64,000 bases of DNA from NCBI RefSeq assembly GCF_040712315.1, contig NC_134013.1, positions 83,272,001 through 83,336,000 on the forward strand, in the 5' to 3' direction. This DNA comes from Castanea sativa (taxonomy: Eukaryota > Streptophyta > Magnoliopsida > Fagales > Fagaceae). Within the stretch, counting starts at the first letter, position 1. Every line of letters begins with the position of its first letter. Shown one piece after another: positions 1 to 11,549 of the stretch. Both the position numbers and the translations under genes were made by a program. Under the pieces are notes generated by a model. The model worked only from the letters and a program-made list of their open reading frames with translations. It had not been told where the DNA came from and made no database searches.

Positions 1-296
1 ATAATGTAGTGATTGAGGATCAATGCTCTTCATTGGTTATATACCCAATCTTTAGATGAGTATAAACCTTGCATTTTTTTTTTCTTGTTTTTTATTTATT
101 TAAAAGAAATATATATATATAATAAAAATAAAATTAAAAAATCCCTTTACCGGGTTCATTCATATGGAATTAAAGTATTTTTCGAATCAAAAGATGAAGA
201 TCTTATTCATTGTTAACGTTCAAGTGGTACAAAAATTCCAAATATATAGAACTTAATTTACTCTATTGAAATTGAATACGAGGGAGAAGTAGAGGG
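1..296. other. AT-rich flank, no gene seen
   Basis: This is the sequence downstream of the interrupted prolamin-like gene, whose stop codon lies at 297-299. It is AT-rich with poly-T and TA runs. The one short open frame on the plus strand is low complexity and resembles no family I recognise. Confidence 0.6.
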
Positions 297-1688
297 TCAA
301 CTTTGTTTAGCAACCACAGCACACTTATCCCATATATGCTCACCCTTAGGAATAGCCTCATAAGCCCTTGATGAGAACTCTGGCATGAAAATAATTGCCC
401 TCTCCAAATCATCGTGACAAGTTTTTCCCATTTTCTTAATAAGCTGTAAGAGCATCCACATCAGTCCATGAAAAGTCTTCTAAAATACAAAAAACAGTTC
501 TTTTTACACATTTTGATCAAAAAAACACCCACATCAGAGGGTGCAAAATGGTGCAAAATATACACCCAGCTGTGTAAATGAACAGAAACCGTGTAAATAT
601 ACACAGCTACTGTTCATGTTTAAGCGATTTTTTTTTCTCTCTCTATCAAACTCCTTCTCTTCTCCAACCATTACAACAACCTAGCACGCCAGAATAACCA
701 CCAAACCCAGCGCCACCACCAAACACCACAACACAGAGAATTAACCCAAAATCAACATAAAATTAACCCAAAATCAACGGAAAAGCAATTAAAAAATCCA
801 ACTCAAAATCAAGACAAACCCACTGAAAACCCAACTCAAAATAAATCAAAACTCACCGATAAACCCAACCCAAAAACAGTCCAAACCCATCGGAAAACCC
901 AGCCCAAACCATACTCAACGGAAAACTCACGTGAAATGCCCAACGGAGTTGGATTTGCTGCCCGATCTGCTGTAGTCGGGTCTTCCATTGCTGGCGCCAG
1001 ATCTTCCATTCATGTCGTCGGTTGGGGGTGGGAGGCGAAGGGTCGGTGGTGGAGAGAGGGAAAGGCGAAGGAAAGAGGGAGGCCGAATCAGTGGAGGGCT
1101 AAGGCGGCGAGCTGGATCGGCGGCGATGGCGGGCTGGGTGAGGCAGCTATGAGGGAGAGAGTGAGGGAAGGAGAGGAACGGGTGAGACTTGAGAGAGCTG
1201 AAAAAGGAAAAATGGAGAAGAAACGGTGAGGGAGTGAGGATTAATAAATAATAATAATAATAATAATAATAAAACAATAAATAATATTATTTAATTAGAA
1301 TAGATGTGTAAAATAGATGAACTAATGTGGGTGTTTTAAAAATGTGATAGTGTAAAATAGAAAAAGTAAGTTTTTAGTGTAAAATAGACGAAAAATTTTA
1401 AATGCACTGATGTGGTTGCTCTAAGCAACATTTTTTAGACACAGGTAAACTCTTAAACATTCCGATGAATATTTCTTTCCCACATTCAGCTTCTATCTTC
1501 AAAGCGCAATGCTCCAAGTGCTTGGGGTACCCTGGTACAAGCTTTGGTGGGAGCTCACCCTCACTCTCAGGTGGAAATGCAGTGTCATCTATCTGTGTTG
1601 AAGGGTTTATTGATTCTTGAGCAAGCGAGGTCATGACTCCACTTGCTAAGATCAAAGCCACCATGATGGTGTAGTTGAATTTTGCCAT
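297..1688 (-). pseudogene. Prolamin-like (ECA1 gametogenesis family) secreted protein gene, split by a transposon
   Basis: A small secreted cysteine-rich protein in two blocks on the minus strand. Block 1 (1688-1422, 89 codons) starts at the ATG of MAKFNYTIMVALILASG, a signal peptide ending near residue 23. It continues through HCALKIEAECGKEIF to KKCCL. Block 2 (446-297, 49 codons plus TGA) gives QLIKKMGKTCHDDLERA and later IWDKCAVVAKQS. Between them lies a 972-bp element with TAA duplications. Taking out the element and one TAA joins the blocks in frame as a 138-residue protein with six cysteines in the order C, C, CC, C, C, as in the prolamin-like family (which includes egg-cell EC1 and ECA1 proteins). 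As the sequence stands, reading through block 1 enters the element, adds six residues and stops at 1398-1400, losing the last two cysteines. An in-frame ATG at 1769 lies upstream but would hide the signal peptide. Family known; reproductive role inferred. Confidence 0.85.
450..1421. mobile_element. Non-autonomous PIF/Harbinger-like DNA transposon
   Basis: The ends are inverted repeats: GAGCATCCACATCAGTCCAT at left and, read on the minus strand, GAGCAACCACATCAGTGCAT at right. A second inverted pair inside (ACACCCACATCAG and ACACCCACATTAG) is subterminal. The element is flanked by TAA at 447-449 and 1422-1424, the 3-bp duplication typical of PIF/Harbinger. No transposase is encoded. The middle (about 940-1220) is GC-rich and purine-biased, unlike the AT-rich ends, and could be captured host sequence. 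A TAA triplet run occurs near 1240-1272. The element sits inside the coding region of the prolamin-like gene. Confidence 0.8.
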
Positions 1689-1786
1689 GGTGCAAAAAAA
1701 GTAATAGATAGAGGTAATATTCCTTAATTTCTTGATTGATTGGATTGAGATTTTTGGGATGGTTTGCAAGAGTGAGTGACGGGTCC

Positions 1787-1793
1787 TTTTATA
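1787..1793 (-). promoter_or_regulatory. TATA box of the prolamin-like gene
   Basis: On the minus strand this reads TATAAAA within CCTATAAAAGGACC. It lies about 100 bases upstream of the ATG at 1688, a normal spacing for a plant core promoter with a 60-70 base leader. The promoter is intact although the coding region is split. Confidence 0.65.
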
Positions 1794-1799
1794 GGCGAG

Positions 1800-3039
1800 G
1801 AGAGGTGGTGAGATAGTACTCTAGTTGGACTTAGAAAAAGGTTTTTAAACTTTAATTTTTATGAGTTTCTTTCTTTTATCATGCCCTAAAGGAGTTTATA
1901 ATGGTTTTGTTTCTCCATTGCATAAATTCTTCAAATAGAAACTTTTGAAACTTGGGTCGTTTTTACCTATGGAGTGATTACATTTACAAGGGTAGTCCCA
2001 AAATGAAACTCTTTCTTTTGTTCTTTTCTCTTTCTCTTTAAATGATATTTTAGATTGATAACAGCTTCTAGCTTCTTCTTTTTCTTTAGTTTTTACTCTC
2101 TTAGGTTGAAAGATGGTTTCATCCAAATTTTGTTTTTGACTCGCCATGGCTTTTAGGCCTATTGGCACCGATGACCCCCACAATTACCCGACAAAAAACA
2201 TATATACATATTGATTTTCATCTCTCAAATTTATATATACCAATTTTACCCTAAAAAAAGCTTCATTTATTCTTTTATAGAGTTTGATAATTCTGACTCT
2301 GTTTCTTATCGGTCTGTAAGATCTTAATTTCTATTATATGCGTCTTTTGACCAAAAAAAGAAGAAGCTAAAGAGTTAAATGCCATTTCTATCTTTTATAA
2401 CAAAAATTAAATGTATTATGTCAATGTTCAGTATAGATATATATAAAGTATAGATATGTGACACTGCTCCCACAGACATGTATTTGGCATGGACAATATC
2501 TATTTCCATATTGTGTGGTAACTTCAATTTTATAAGTTTTGGTAGGTTGTTGATTTTCTAATCCTTTTAAACCATTTGGCACAATCTAAAAAAACAAAAA
2601 CAAAAATGATGACGAATAAAAACTCGTGTTTTGGATCTCTCATCTCTTTCAAAATTTTGAGACTACAAAGCTAATAAAAAATATATTGATAAAAAAAAGA
2701 AGAAAACAAGAAAGAATGGGTGTCATGCCCAAATAACCTCTTTTGAGCATGATGCATGCATAGGCAGCTCCCGCATGCCTGCTGCCAAGGTTAAGGCAGC
2801 CCAGTAGGCACATGTAGTCCAAACCAAGGTAGTGCCGCGTGCACGCAGCCAAGGTTTATATATTCCCCTCCCCCTCCTATACATGACCTTTATATTGGAT
2901 AAGGGTCCCTAACCCTTTATTTTTTTTTAGTTTGTCCTTAATTTTTTTGTCAATTAACAAAAGAGATACTGTTTTTGCTTAGTTGCATAAAAACCAAAGG
3001 TCCAAAATCGTAGGAAACAAATTTTAGAAATATTTTATG

Positions 3040-3082
<43 letters not shown>

Positions 3083-4930
3083 TTTGTGGGGGTGGGGCGG
3101 GGGGAAGTCCACAAGTCATAGCTTTTTTCTTTTTTCTTTTTTGAGATTAAACGACATAAATTTGTATTCAAAACAAGGCAAACTCCAAAAGTCATAGCTA
3201 ACTGACCAGTTCATTTCTTTTTTATTCTTTCTGTTTTCTTCGCTTTAAATTAATTGAATTTAAATTTGGGGGTTAATGCCAATGGAAATTCATGCCGCTA
3301 TAGCCCCTTGGTCCTAACCTACCTCTGTCTGTGACATACATATTCGATCTAAGTTTATGTCTAGGTAAGGTATAACTATATATAACTAATGGGACCCCAA
3401 CCCATCTCCCCTCTCCTTTCTTGGGAAGAGGATGATGGGCAAGTTCCCTCTAACTCCCTTTTTGTTTCCACTTAATTAAATTATAGTTAATTACCAAAAA
3501 ATTAAATCCTAATTCATTTCTACTTTGTGACTATAAATTTGTGTTGATCATAAAAAGCTTCTCTTCTGGCTTACTATTATCTAAATAAAATCTCATGCTC
3601 TAACAAATGGAATTTGAAAGTTTATGAAGGTGGCTTTTTCAAGAGTCATTACAAAGATCTAGTTAAACCGTTCTTGCTTTCAAGTTTAGACGCAAAAAGG
3701 TCCGTCCGGTGCAATCTAGTGGTTGGAGGTTTGAGATGAGCTATAGACCCATACAACCTAAATGCTTGATACATGATTTTGGTGGGTGAGGCTGTGTGAT
3801 TTACTCCCTAGGGGCTAGTAATGGGTCCAAGTTACCCGACTTTGTGTTGTGTTTAATATGCTGTGGCAACTGTGGCTCAAACTGATTTTTAGTTCAAAGC
3901 TGTTTTTAATCATGATTTTCATGTACATAACAAACAAAACCGAATATTTTTTTAAAAAAAAATTTGAGAAGACAAACAAAACCCAATCTAATGGGTAATT
4001 TTGGGTATTTGACTTATGAATAGGATCGTCTTTTTTAGTTTAATGATTTATTGGTTTAAAGAATTTGTTCAAAATTTGATACCATTTCAGTCAAACTGCG
4101 TATGAAACGAAACCCCCAACTAATTTCAACATGGCACCCAATAAAAACAAAGATTCCATATCTACTTGCTCTTTGACAAGGCTAGGGATGCCTTCCCTTT
4201 AAACTCAGGTACTCTAACCATTGTCTCTACCAACCCATTGTGGATTGAATTGGTGTGCAGAGGCTTGTTTAATTTGTGTGTGTGTGTGTGTTTCTCAAAA
4301 AGAAAAAGAAAAAAAGAAACAGGTTTCTCTGTTCTTTATTGTTCTTGTCTCCCAAAATTATTAAGCTGCTGAATTGGGGTTTTCATCCTAGCTAGGACAA
4401 ATTTGTCGTCTCATCATGCGTGCGTTTGTGACAGTGTGAGTGAACTTTAATTCACGTCATATGCAACAGGTAAAGCCTAAAATGGAGGCCATTGATTCGA
4501 ATTATCTTTCTTCTTACCCTTACTCAATAAAAAAGACCAAAAAAATATATCATGCTCTCTCAATTATTAAAAAAAATTATTTATTTATTTATTTATTTTT
4601 AAGCTAGGTAGATAGTAAAGAAGAAGGCCATAAAAAAAAAGTAATGGACTATATGGGTTTTTTTTTTTGAGAAATGACTATATGGGATTTGAATTACAAA
4701 CACAAAATACCACAAAAAATGTCATTACTACTGAATTATTGCCAACCTCTCAATTTAATATCATTGACCTTTAAATTTAAAGAAATGATAAAATTGAACC
4801 TTATGTTCCATTTCTGTCAAATTTTTTTTTTTTATATACAAAGAAGAAATTCTACTCTAACTTAATGTAAATGTATGTGTGTGAAACTTCTTCTTAAAGA
4901 CTTAAACCTTGACATTTGTCCTCAACACCA
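1800..4930. other. AT-rich intergenic DNA with simple repeats
   Basis: No supported gene. It contains an (AT)n tract near 3043-3077, a short GT run near 4278-4290 and several poly-A/T runs. The open frames here are short and low complexity. A GC-richer patch at 2720-2870 with GCATGC motifs is unexplained. Confidence 0.5.
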
Positions 4931-4934
4931 CACA

Positions 4935-5032
4935 AGCGATAATATATTATTATTATTATTATTATTATTAGTTTAAATAATATGATTTTTTGGGGGATTT
5001 TTTAGGGAATATAATGGAAACGTTGTAAAAAA

Positions 5033-5066
<34 letters not shown>

Positions 5067-5240
5067 AAATTCATAATAATAATATTTTTTACAACGTTTC
5101 CATTATATTCCCTAAAAAATCCCCCAAAAAATCATATTATTTAAACTATTGTCATATAGGTATTTGTATATTGTTAGACACATGTATTAGAATGTTAGTG
5201 GGAATGGATAAAAAATGTTAAATAAACTATATTATCGCTT
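4935..5240. repeat. Foldback element with nearly perfect long arms
   Basis: The arms at about 4969-5048 and 5071-5148 are reverse complements with no mismatch that I could find, starting at AGTTTAAATAATATG and joined by an ATT-repeat loop. An outer inverted pair, AAGCGATAATATA (4935-4947) and TATATTATCGCTT (5228-5240), encloses the structure, so this is probably a foldback MITE. No coding capacity. Confidence 0.7.
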
Positions 5241-6180
5241 AGGCATTTTGTTAACAGAAACATATAATAGAAAGTTAGTGGGAGTGGATAAAAAGATATA
5301 AAATGTAAAATTTTTAATAGTATATAATAGAAAAAAAATACCTTTTGATTTTAAAAAATAATAATAATAAAACTTTTGACTATTTAGAGATGAAATCCAA
5401 ACTGTCATGATAGCAATATTTTTGCCTAAAACTAATAACTTTTAGTAGTTCCTCAAGTATTACGAGGAGGAGAAAAAAACTTCTATTTGGTGCTCCTATC
5501 CAATGCACTGGGCTGAATATTAAGCTAGCTAATATATGATCACTTTAAGATACATGTGGTGTCTGTGTATGTGTCTCTTTCAATAAACAATATCATTGGA
5601 GTTAAGCCAAAGCTTACAATAGGAAACATACAAAACTAAACCGAGCCAATTAATATAGAAACAAAATTAACAGCTCAATATCGAAGGAAGATAATACGGT
5701 CTTTAATATCATTGACTGTGTATCCTGTACTGCCCAATTCATAGCAGAAGGGTTTACTTTGAATGCAATAATCAAGTTACTTGCATCTTCAATATATAGC
5801 AGCCAGTTGTTCCAAGTTCCAACTTAGCTTCAGCCAGTAATGAATCTCCAGCAACACTACTAAGTTGTCCATGTATGACCAATATTCTGTATAGTCAACG
5901 AAAAGCAGCTAGAGAAACCTCATTGTCTCACAATTTTCTCTAATTGCTGCGTCAAAATGTAATTTCAATGCACTAATTACGGCAGTGACCAATTGTGCTT
6001 ATACTCTAGACGACTAAATTCTTAGTTTGAAATAAATCAAACAAGTAAAATAGTTTCACAAATGTGAATTTGTATTGATGAATATGTGGTACAATTCTCT
6101 ATAATTACAAAAGAGTGATCCTCTGATTTGATCTCTTTGAAAGATTTGTTAATTGGAATTGTGGTAATATAATTTTGATT
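5241..6180. other. Intergenic, no gene seen
   Basis: AT-rich DNA without a supported open frame. The phrase TTAGTGGGAATGGATAAAAA near 5198 recurs in slightly changed form near 5276, a small local duplication. Confidence 0.4.
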
Positions 6181-6955
6181 CGAACACAAGATATCCTTCA
6201 ATTTGGCTGAGGAATGGATCGAAGATCTTTGAAACGGAATTACAATAAATCTCTGGCTATGAACTTGTTAGAAATTCTTTGTTCTTCGTGTTCTATGTGT
6301 TCTTCGTGTGTTCTTCGTGCGTTCTTCTTGTCTGAAGGTTTGTGGTGGAAGTTCTTCAGGGCTTTAGAGGCTAGAATCCTTAGAGTTTCGCTGATTTGTG
6401 GTTTGTTGAGGTTTTTGGAGACTTTTGAGCTTGATTCTAGTGACCTTTGAGATCTAGACAAGTAGTTTGGATGATTTTGCTTCGAATGTTGTTTGTATTC
6501 GAGGTTGAAGTTTTTGAAGTTCCTGGAGGCTTCGGGGTTTGATTCCAGCAGAGCTTCTAGATTTCTGAACTCACGATATCTTTTTCTGTGTCTCCCCTAA
6601 ATGTCTTAGGAAGGCTTCTATTTATAGGAGTTTGGGTGTGGGTGAGCGACACGTGGCGGAGTCTGATTGGTGACACATGTCACAGCCTGATTGGTCCGCT
6701 TATATCATCGCTTACACGTGCTGGATTGCTTGTGTCATCGCTTACACATGCAGGGCTACTTGTGTCATCACTTACACATGCTGATACGTTTCATACCTCT
6801 ATTTCAATGACACTTGGCAAATTTCTATTAGTTTCTGAATAGTAATAGCAAAACCTAGCAGCAGTACGTGGCGCTTTGTAATTGGTTGTATTTTATGGAC
6901 TTAGTAGTATGATGTGTCAGCTTGTGATAGGTCGATAATTTTCCCTCTCTACACT
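6180..6955 (-). repeat. Unclassified repeat, possibly a decayed LTR
   Basis: Less AT-rich than its surroundings. On the minus strand it carries a TATA-like CTATAAATAG near 6616-6625 and ends near 6951 with TGTAGAGAGGGAAAA, which looks like an LTR start. I could not find a matching CA end or target duplication, so a solo LTR is only a suggestion. Its open frames in both directions are built on TTCTTCG repeats and are not convincing genes. Confidence 0.3.
6701..6790. repeat. Three-copy 30-bp tandem repeat
   Basis: Units start at 6701, 6731 and 6761, each with the core TCATCGCTTACACATGC and few differences between copies. It lies in the unclassified repeat, next to related sequence (GACACATGTCACAGCCTG). 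Confidence 0.75.
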
Positions 6956-6959
6956 CTGG

Positions 6960-9900
6960 AAATTGGAGTTTAAAGAATCCCAATTTAGATAGGGTCAGTT
7001 TGGTGAGGCGTTTTGAGATCTTAAAATGCGTATTTAAAATCTATAACTCTATTTTACAACCACAACTCCTCAAAACTTTTATTACAAACGTTAATTTTAA
7101 ACTCAAATTAAACATCATTCTCTAAGAGCTTGTACAAAATGCGCCCATAGTATGGCAGCAAATAAAAAGAGAAGTTTTAATTTGTTAACATGTTTACTAG
7201 GATACAACAACAATTTCATTCACTCAGTCAATGCTTGAGGCCAATAATTCTACGGTTCAAATCAGTCTTCTTTTTTTAAAATCTTCGATCTCCATTATTA
7301 ACCATCACGCAGTTGACATTTTAAACCCCTATCACCAATCACATGGGGGCATAAAATTGTTGAATATATATGAGCAAAGAATCCATGCATTTTCTCAATT
7401 TTAAGAAGCTTCGGCCACGTTGTGGGCCACAAAATTGACACTGAAAACGGCATTGACATAAAGTTCTCTCAATTAGTGGCAATGGCCTAATTACCATCTC
7501 ATCAGCAATCAGAACGATCCACTTTGGAAGAACAACTCATTTGTCAGTAAATGAGATCCTGACCGGCCAATACTGTCGGTGTCAAAAAGGGTTTTTTTTT
7601 TTTTCTTTTTTCTTTTCTCTTATATAATATAACATCAAATAATTTCTCCCTTTTATTTGACTCAATTTTTTATTAATCTTTGAGTGTTTATCTACTTATT
7701 TTATAGATAAAAGGTGTGAACCCTTGAATTTGGACTTTTTCTTTATAACTTTTTTTAGTTTTATATATAATTTGTTAGTTGAAAGAAAATGGATTTAAAT
7801 TATGAATGTCTCGTTTAGAAACATAAGAAGATACCAACCAATTAATCTATAAAACTCTTCACTTCTAGTCTTAATATTTGTCACCAAACTCACCAATAAC
7901 GGTGAATGTGCTACTAAATTTAAAGGTCATGTACTTTGACAATAATTTGGACACACTAAAAATGATAGTTAATCGGACACATGAGGAGTTAAGTTATTCA
8001 ATACTCTTAAAGCAATGTTCTTTCCTTTTACATGAATAATGATTAGTGCTAACTCAATACCAATGTTATTTAGGCAATTACTTAAGACCCTCGCGTAAAT
8101 AACAAAAAAAAAAAAAAGCCATAATCTTGGTTCTAAAACGTAATGTTATGCTTGTATAACAACCTAAAATATAATATATTTCATACGGCTTTTTTTTTTT
8201 TTTTGAAAAAGTGTTTTATGTCTAGTTAAAATTGAAGAATTCCATGTACAATTTTTCCTTTGTCTCACTTAAAAAAAATCTTTATCATTTATAAAATTAA
8301 ATTATATAATAAAAAATATCCTTTCCATCTATTCATCAAAATTCCATTCTTCTTCTCTTCTGTCTAAATAAGTAACTCTTATAACTAGTGACTATTAAAC
8401 CACATATACTTTCTAAAACGATTTATTGATAAACAATCATCATTAAGCAACTCCTTTTCTCTCGTACTCCTAAACTTGTTCCACTAGCTCATATTTAAGA
8501 TAAACAAGTTAATTTTAATTTTATATATTATGCTTTATACACAAGATTGATTTGTATAATTATATTATAAATTTGATTTTAAGTGGATCATCATTACTTG
8601 TGAAGGTTTAGATTATTAAGTAATTCTATAGATGAATATAACTATAATAGTGTATTTCATAGATCAAATTCTATGGTCATATGCTTTAAATTTATTTTGT
8701 TATGAATATTTCATATCTATTTTTAAGAACTAAAGTTATAAAAGAAGTCTTACAATTCAGCACAAAAAAAAAAGGTCTTACAAATAGAAAATAAAATCTA
8801 ATTGACACACTAAATTATATAAAAAGATTACAATTTTTTTGTCGAACACATGTATCACTACAATTTTTTTTTTGACATACCTATTTAATTTGCTTACGAA
8901 AAAATAGATTTTCAAACTTAAAAATCATTTCTAAAATCAATTATGTAAGAATAAATATTGAGAGAATTTGTCATCTTATCAATTGAAAAGAATACGTTAG
9001 CAAAATTTGAATAAATATACAAATAAATTAATAACCAAACTAGGAAAAAATAAAATGAAATGCACCATTATGATCCTTGTTAGTTTTAGACACCTATCAA
9101 AACACTGTATTTAACTAATTTTAAATCAAAATTGATTATTAGATCTATTATGGAAGATTTAGATTAAACACATAATCATCAATATCATGAAAGTGTAAAA
9201 ATATAAAATGAGACATGATATGAAGACCTAAGAAATCTAATGAAACAAATTGTTCCAAAGAAAAAACCTGGGGAGACTTGACCTTATTAATCTCGGGGTG
9301 AACAATTTCATTATGAGATAAAGATTTATAGTTTAAATGCCTTATTGGTTATAGTTATCAAACTAAGCTCTAAATCTCATAGATGCCTCTGACAGTGATC
9401 TGCTGCAACGTGAACCTCCAATCCATATACTTCAATGTCCCATTAAAGATTTGAATCCAGTACACTTAATAGCCGGTAGGTAGTAACTTGATCCACTAAT
9501 TCAATGAGTATGTGATTGATCACTAGTAGAGACTTTGAAAGAGCAATAGGCACAAACCATTAGATCTCAAACTGAGTTGCTTCACAGTTTTGAAAAACAT
9601 GTCATATGATTTTCCTTCAACTACTTAGTGAAGTAGGTCTAAAAACCAAAACAATTTATGCAACTTAACAATCACAATCAAACTATTCACGCAACTTTTT
9701 TTTTTTTTTTTACTTTTTCTTTTTCAAAGTAAAAAAAAATGGTAGCATCAGGCAATTAGAGTGACTTTCCTACCTAAACATTATCATGGTAACATTCTAT
9801 TTATTGAATCCGAGCCAATAAAAAAGAAAATCAATGAAACATAGTTTTTATCCCAATTCCATGAATCATAACAATTATGTCCAAAACATTGAATAAAGTC

Positions 9901-10840
9901 GGCCATGCACATTCATGATCCAAATCAAGCTATCACTATTATTTGACTCTACAATGTCTATTCATGATATCCAAAATTTAGTGATTAACAATAATACGAC
10001 ATATGTTTGTATCGTAACGTGTCCAGTGAAGCTGACCGACACACACCCACCCTATAATAAAAATAATATCAATTAAAGGATGAAGGATAATGTGAAAATG
10101 AAATTATGCTCACAATTGAATTGAGACACCATATCAAATTGTGGGAAACGTTGTCCTAACATGGCACATGGTTCAATGAATAAAGTCAACCTAGAAATAA
10201 ATGTTAATCCACATGTTAGCCAATCAATAAGGGCCACCACATTTTCATTCTGTCGGTGGGATGTTAAATGGCCTAACTCAAACTTCCTAATAATAATAAT
10301 AATAATAGACAGGAATATATTGTACACAATGTTGTACAACTCCACACTTTTTATTGGATTCCCCTTCCAACTTGACACTTCTACAGAAAGCTACACTTTA
10401 ATCATTGTTAGTGGAAATTTTAAATTAGCCACTTAATTTATTTCTGATAATGTCACTAGCAAAACATTAAAAAAAAAAAAAAAAAAGCTAAATTGTGACC
10501 ACCTCACCAAGCAAAATGTTAAACCTCATTGTCGGTAAGCTTTGTGCTACAGTGACGTATGCAGACTTTTACAGCTGGATTTGGAGCCCACAAATCTGAT
10601 CCTGACCTCAAGTTATTAGCCAAATCCAACGGCTGATGTACGACACCTTTGTTTGACGCACGAGTGGGCCCCGCCCCACCCCAACCGTATATCACGGCTC
10701 TAACCAGCTGTCCCTATCTCTCTTTACCTGTCACCCTATCAATAATCATCTAGATGTCTTTTATACGGGGTAACATACCGTATGACCGTATCACTAGTTA
10801 AGTCGGCATTCAGCCACTCATAGTGAACTCATTTGAGTAT
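6960..10840. other. Long AT-rich intergenic stretch
   Basis: No gene can be supported in this 3.9 kb. It is AT-rich, with poly-A/T runs near 7590, 8105, 8190, 9700 and 10470. Open frames near 10.1-10.4 kb overlap on opposite strands around an ATA repeat and look like chance. Confidence 0.5.
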
Positions 10841-10842
10841 AA

Positions 10843-10936
10843 TCTAAATTATCAGCCATCGGCTCCACTCTACAAATATAAATAATGCTCTAAATTATCA
10901 GCCACCGGCTCGCTCACTCCGCAAACATAAATAAAG
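10843..10936. repeat. Two-copy 47-bp tandem duplication
   Basis: CTAAATTATCAGCCA starts both copies, at 10843 and 10890. Both continue with (T/C)CGGCTC, then CACTC, then ACATAAATAA or ATATAAATAA. Copies have diverged by several substitutions. It lies 600 bases beyond the 3' end of the GAE gene. Confidence 0.6.
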
Positions 10937-11549
10937 TTATTTGTAAATTTAGTAGTGAAATTACTGTTCTGTTTCGTTACAGCGTGCTATTTATAATTTT
11001 TTTCTCTTGCGGATTCGGAATTGTCTTCATTTTGATCTATCATACATTTCTATTAATAATCCACAGTTGAATGTAAGATTAATGATCAATATATAATGGT
11101 CAAATTACTGAAAAATGAACCACAGCATCAATATAAAAACGAGAAGAAACAAAGTGGAAAGTTTTTGAAACCTAAAAATTCCAACTAAGAACAATCCAAG
11201 ACATTTTAAGACAAAAGATGTACTTGAAGGAAAAACCACAAAAACAGTATAATAAGAATGTAGCGGGTAGCGCCACCCAAAAACAAGAGATTACCAGACT
11301 AACTGAGCGAAAAAAAGCAAAAAACTTTTACTTTATACACAGGATATGAGATACAACAAAACTACAGAGGATGAGTCCCTTGCTAACTCCTCCCCTAAGT
11401 AAAGAATGTGTCTTCTTTTTTTCTTTTTTTTGTGGTGACTTTAACAGGTTTTTTCTTTTCCTCACTTTAAACGGGAAAAAAAAAATCCAAGAAAATAACA
11501 AAAAGGGTAAAAGAGGAAAAACAGAAAAAGATAAAAGAAGAAAAGAAAA

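Noticed and set aside
927..1277. Overlapping open frames on both strands (116 and 97 codons)
   Set aside because: They lie inside the Harbinger-like element, one begins in a TAA-repeat-encoded tyrosine run, and neither resembles a protein family.
3690..3770. Possible tRNA gene or SINE (GTGGTTGGAGGTTTGAGATG)
   Set aside because: It has a loose B-box look only; no cloverleaf can be drawn.
6180..6955. Calling this segment a solo LTR outright
   Set aside because: Only one plausible end (TGTAGAG on the minus strand) was found; tests for a matching CA end with a flanking duplication failed.
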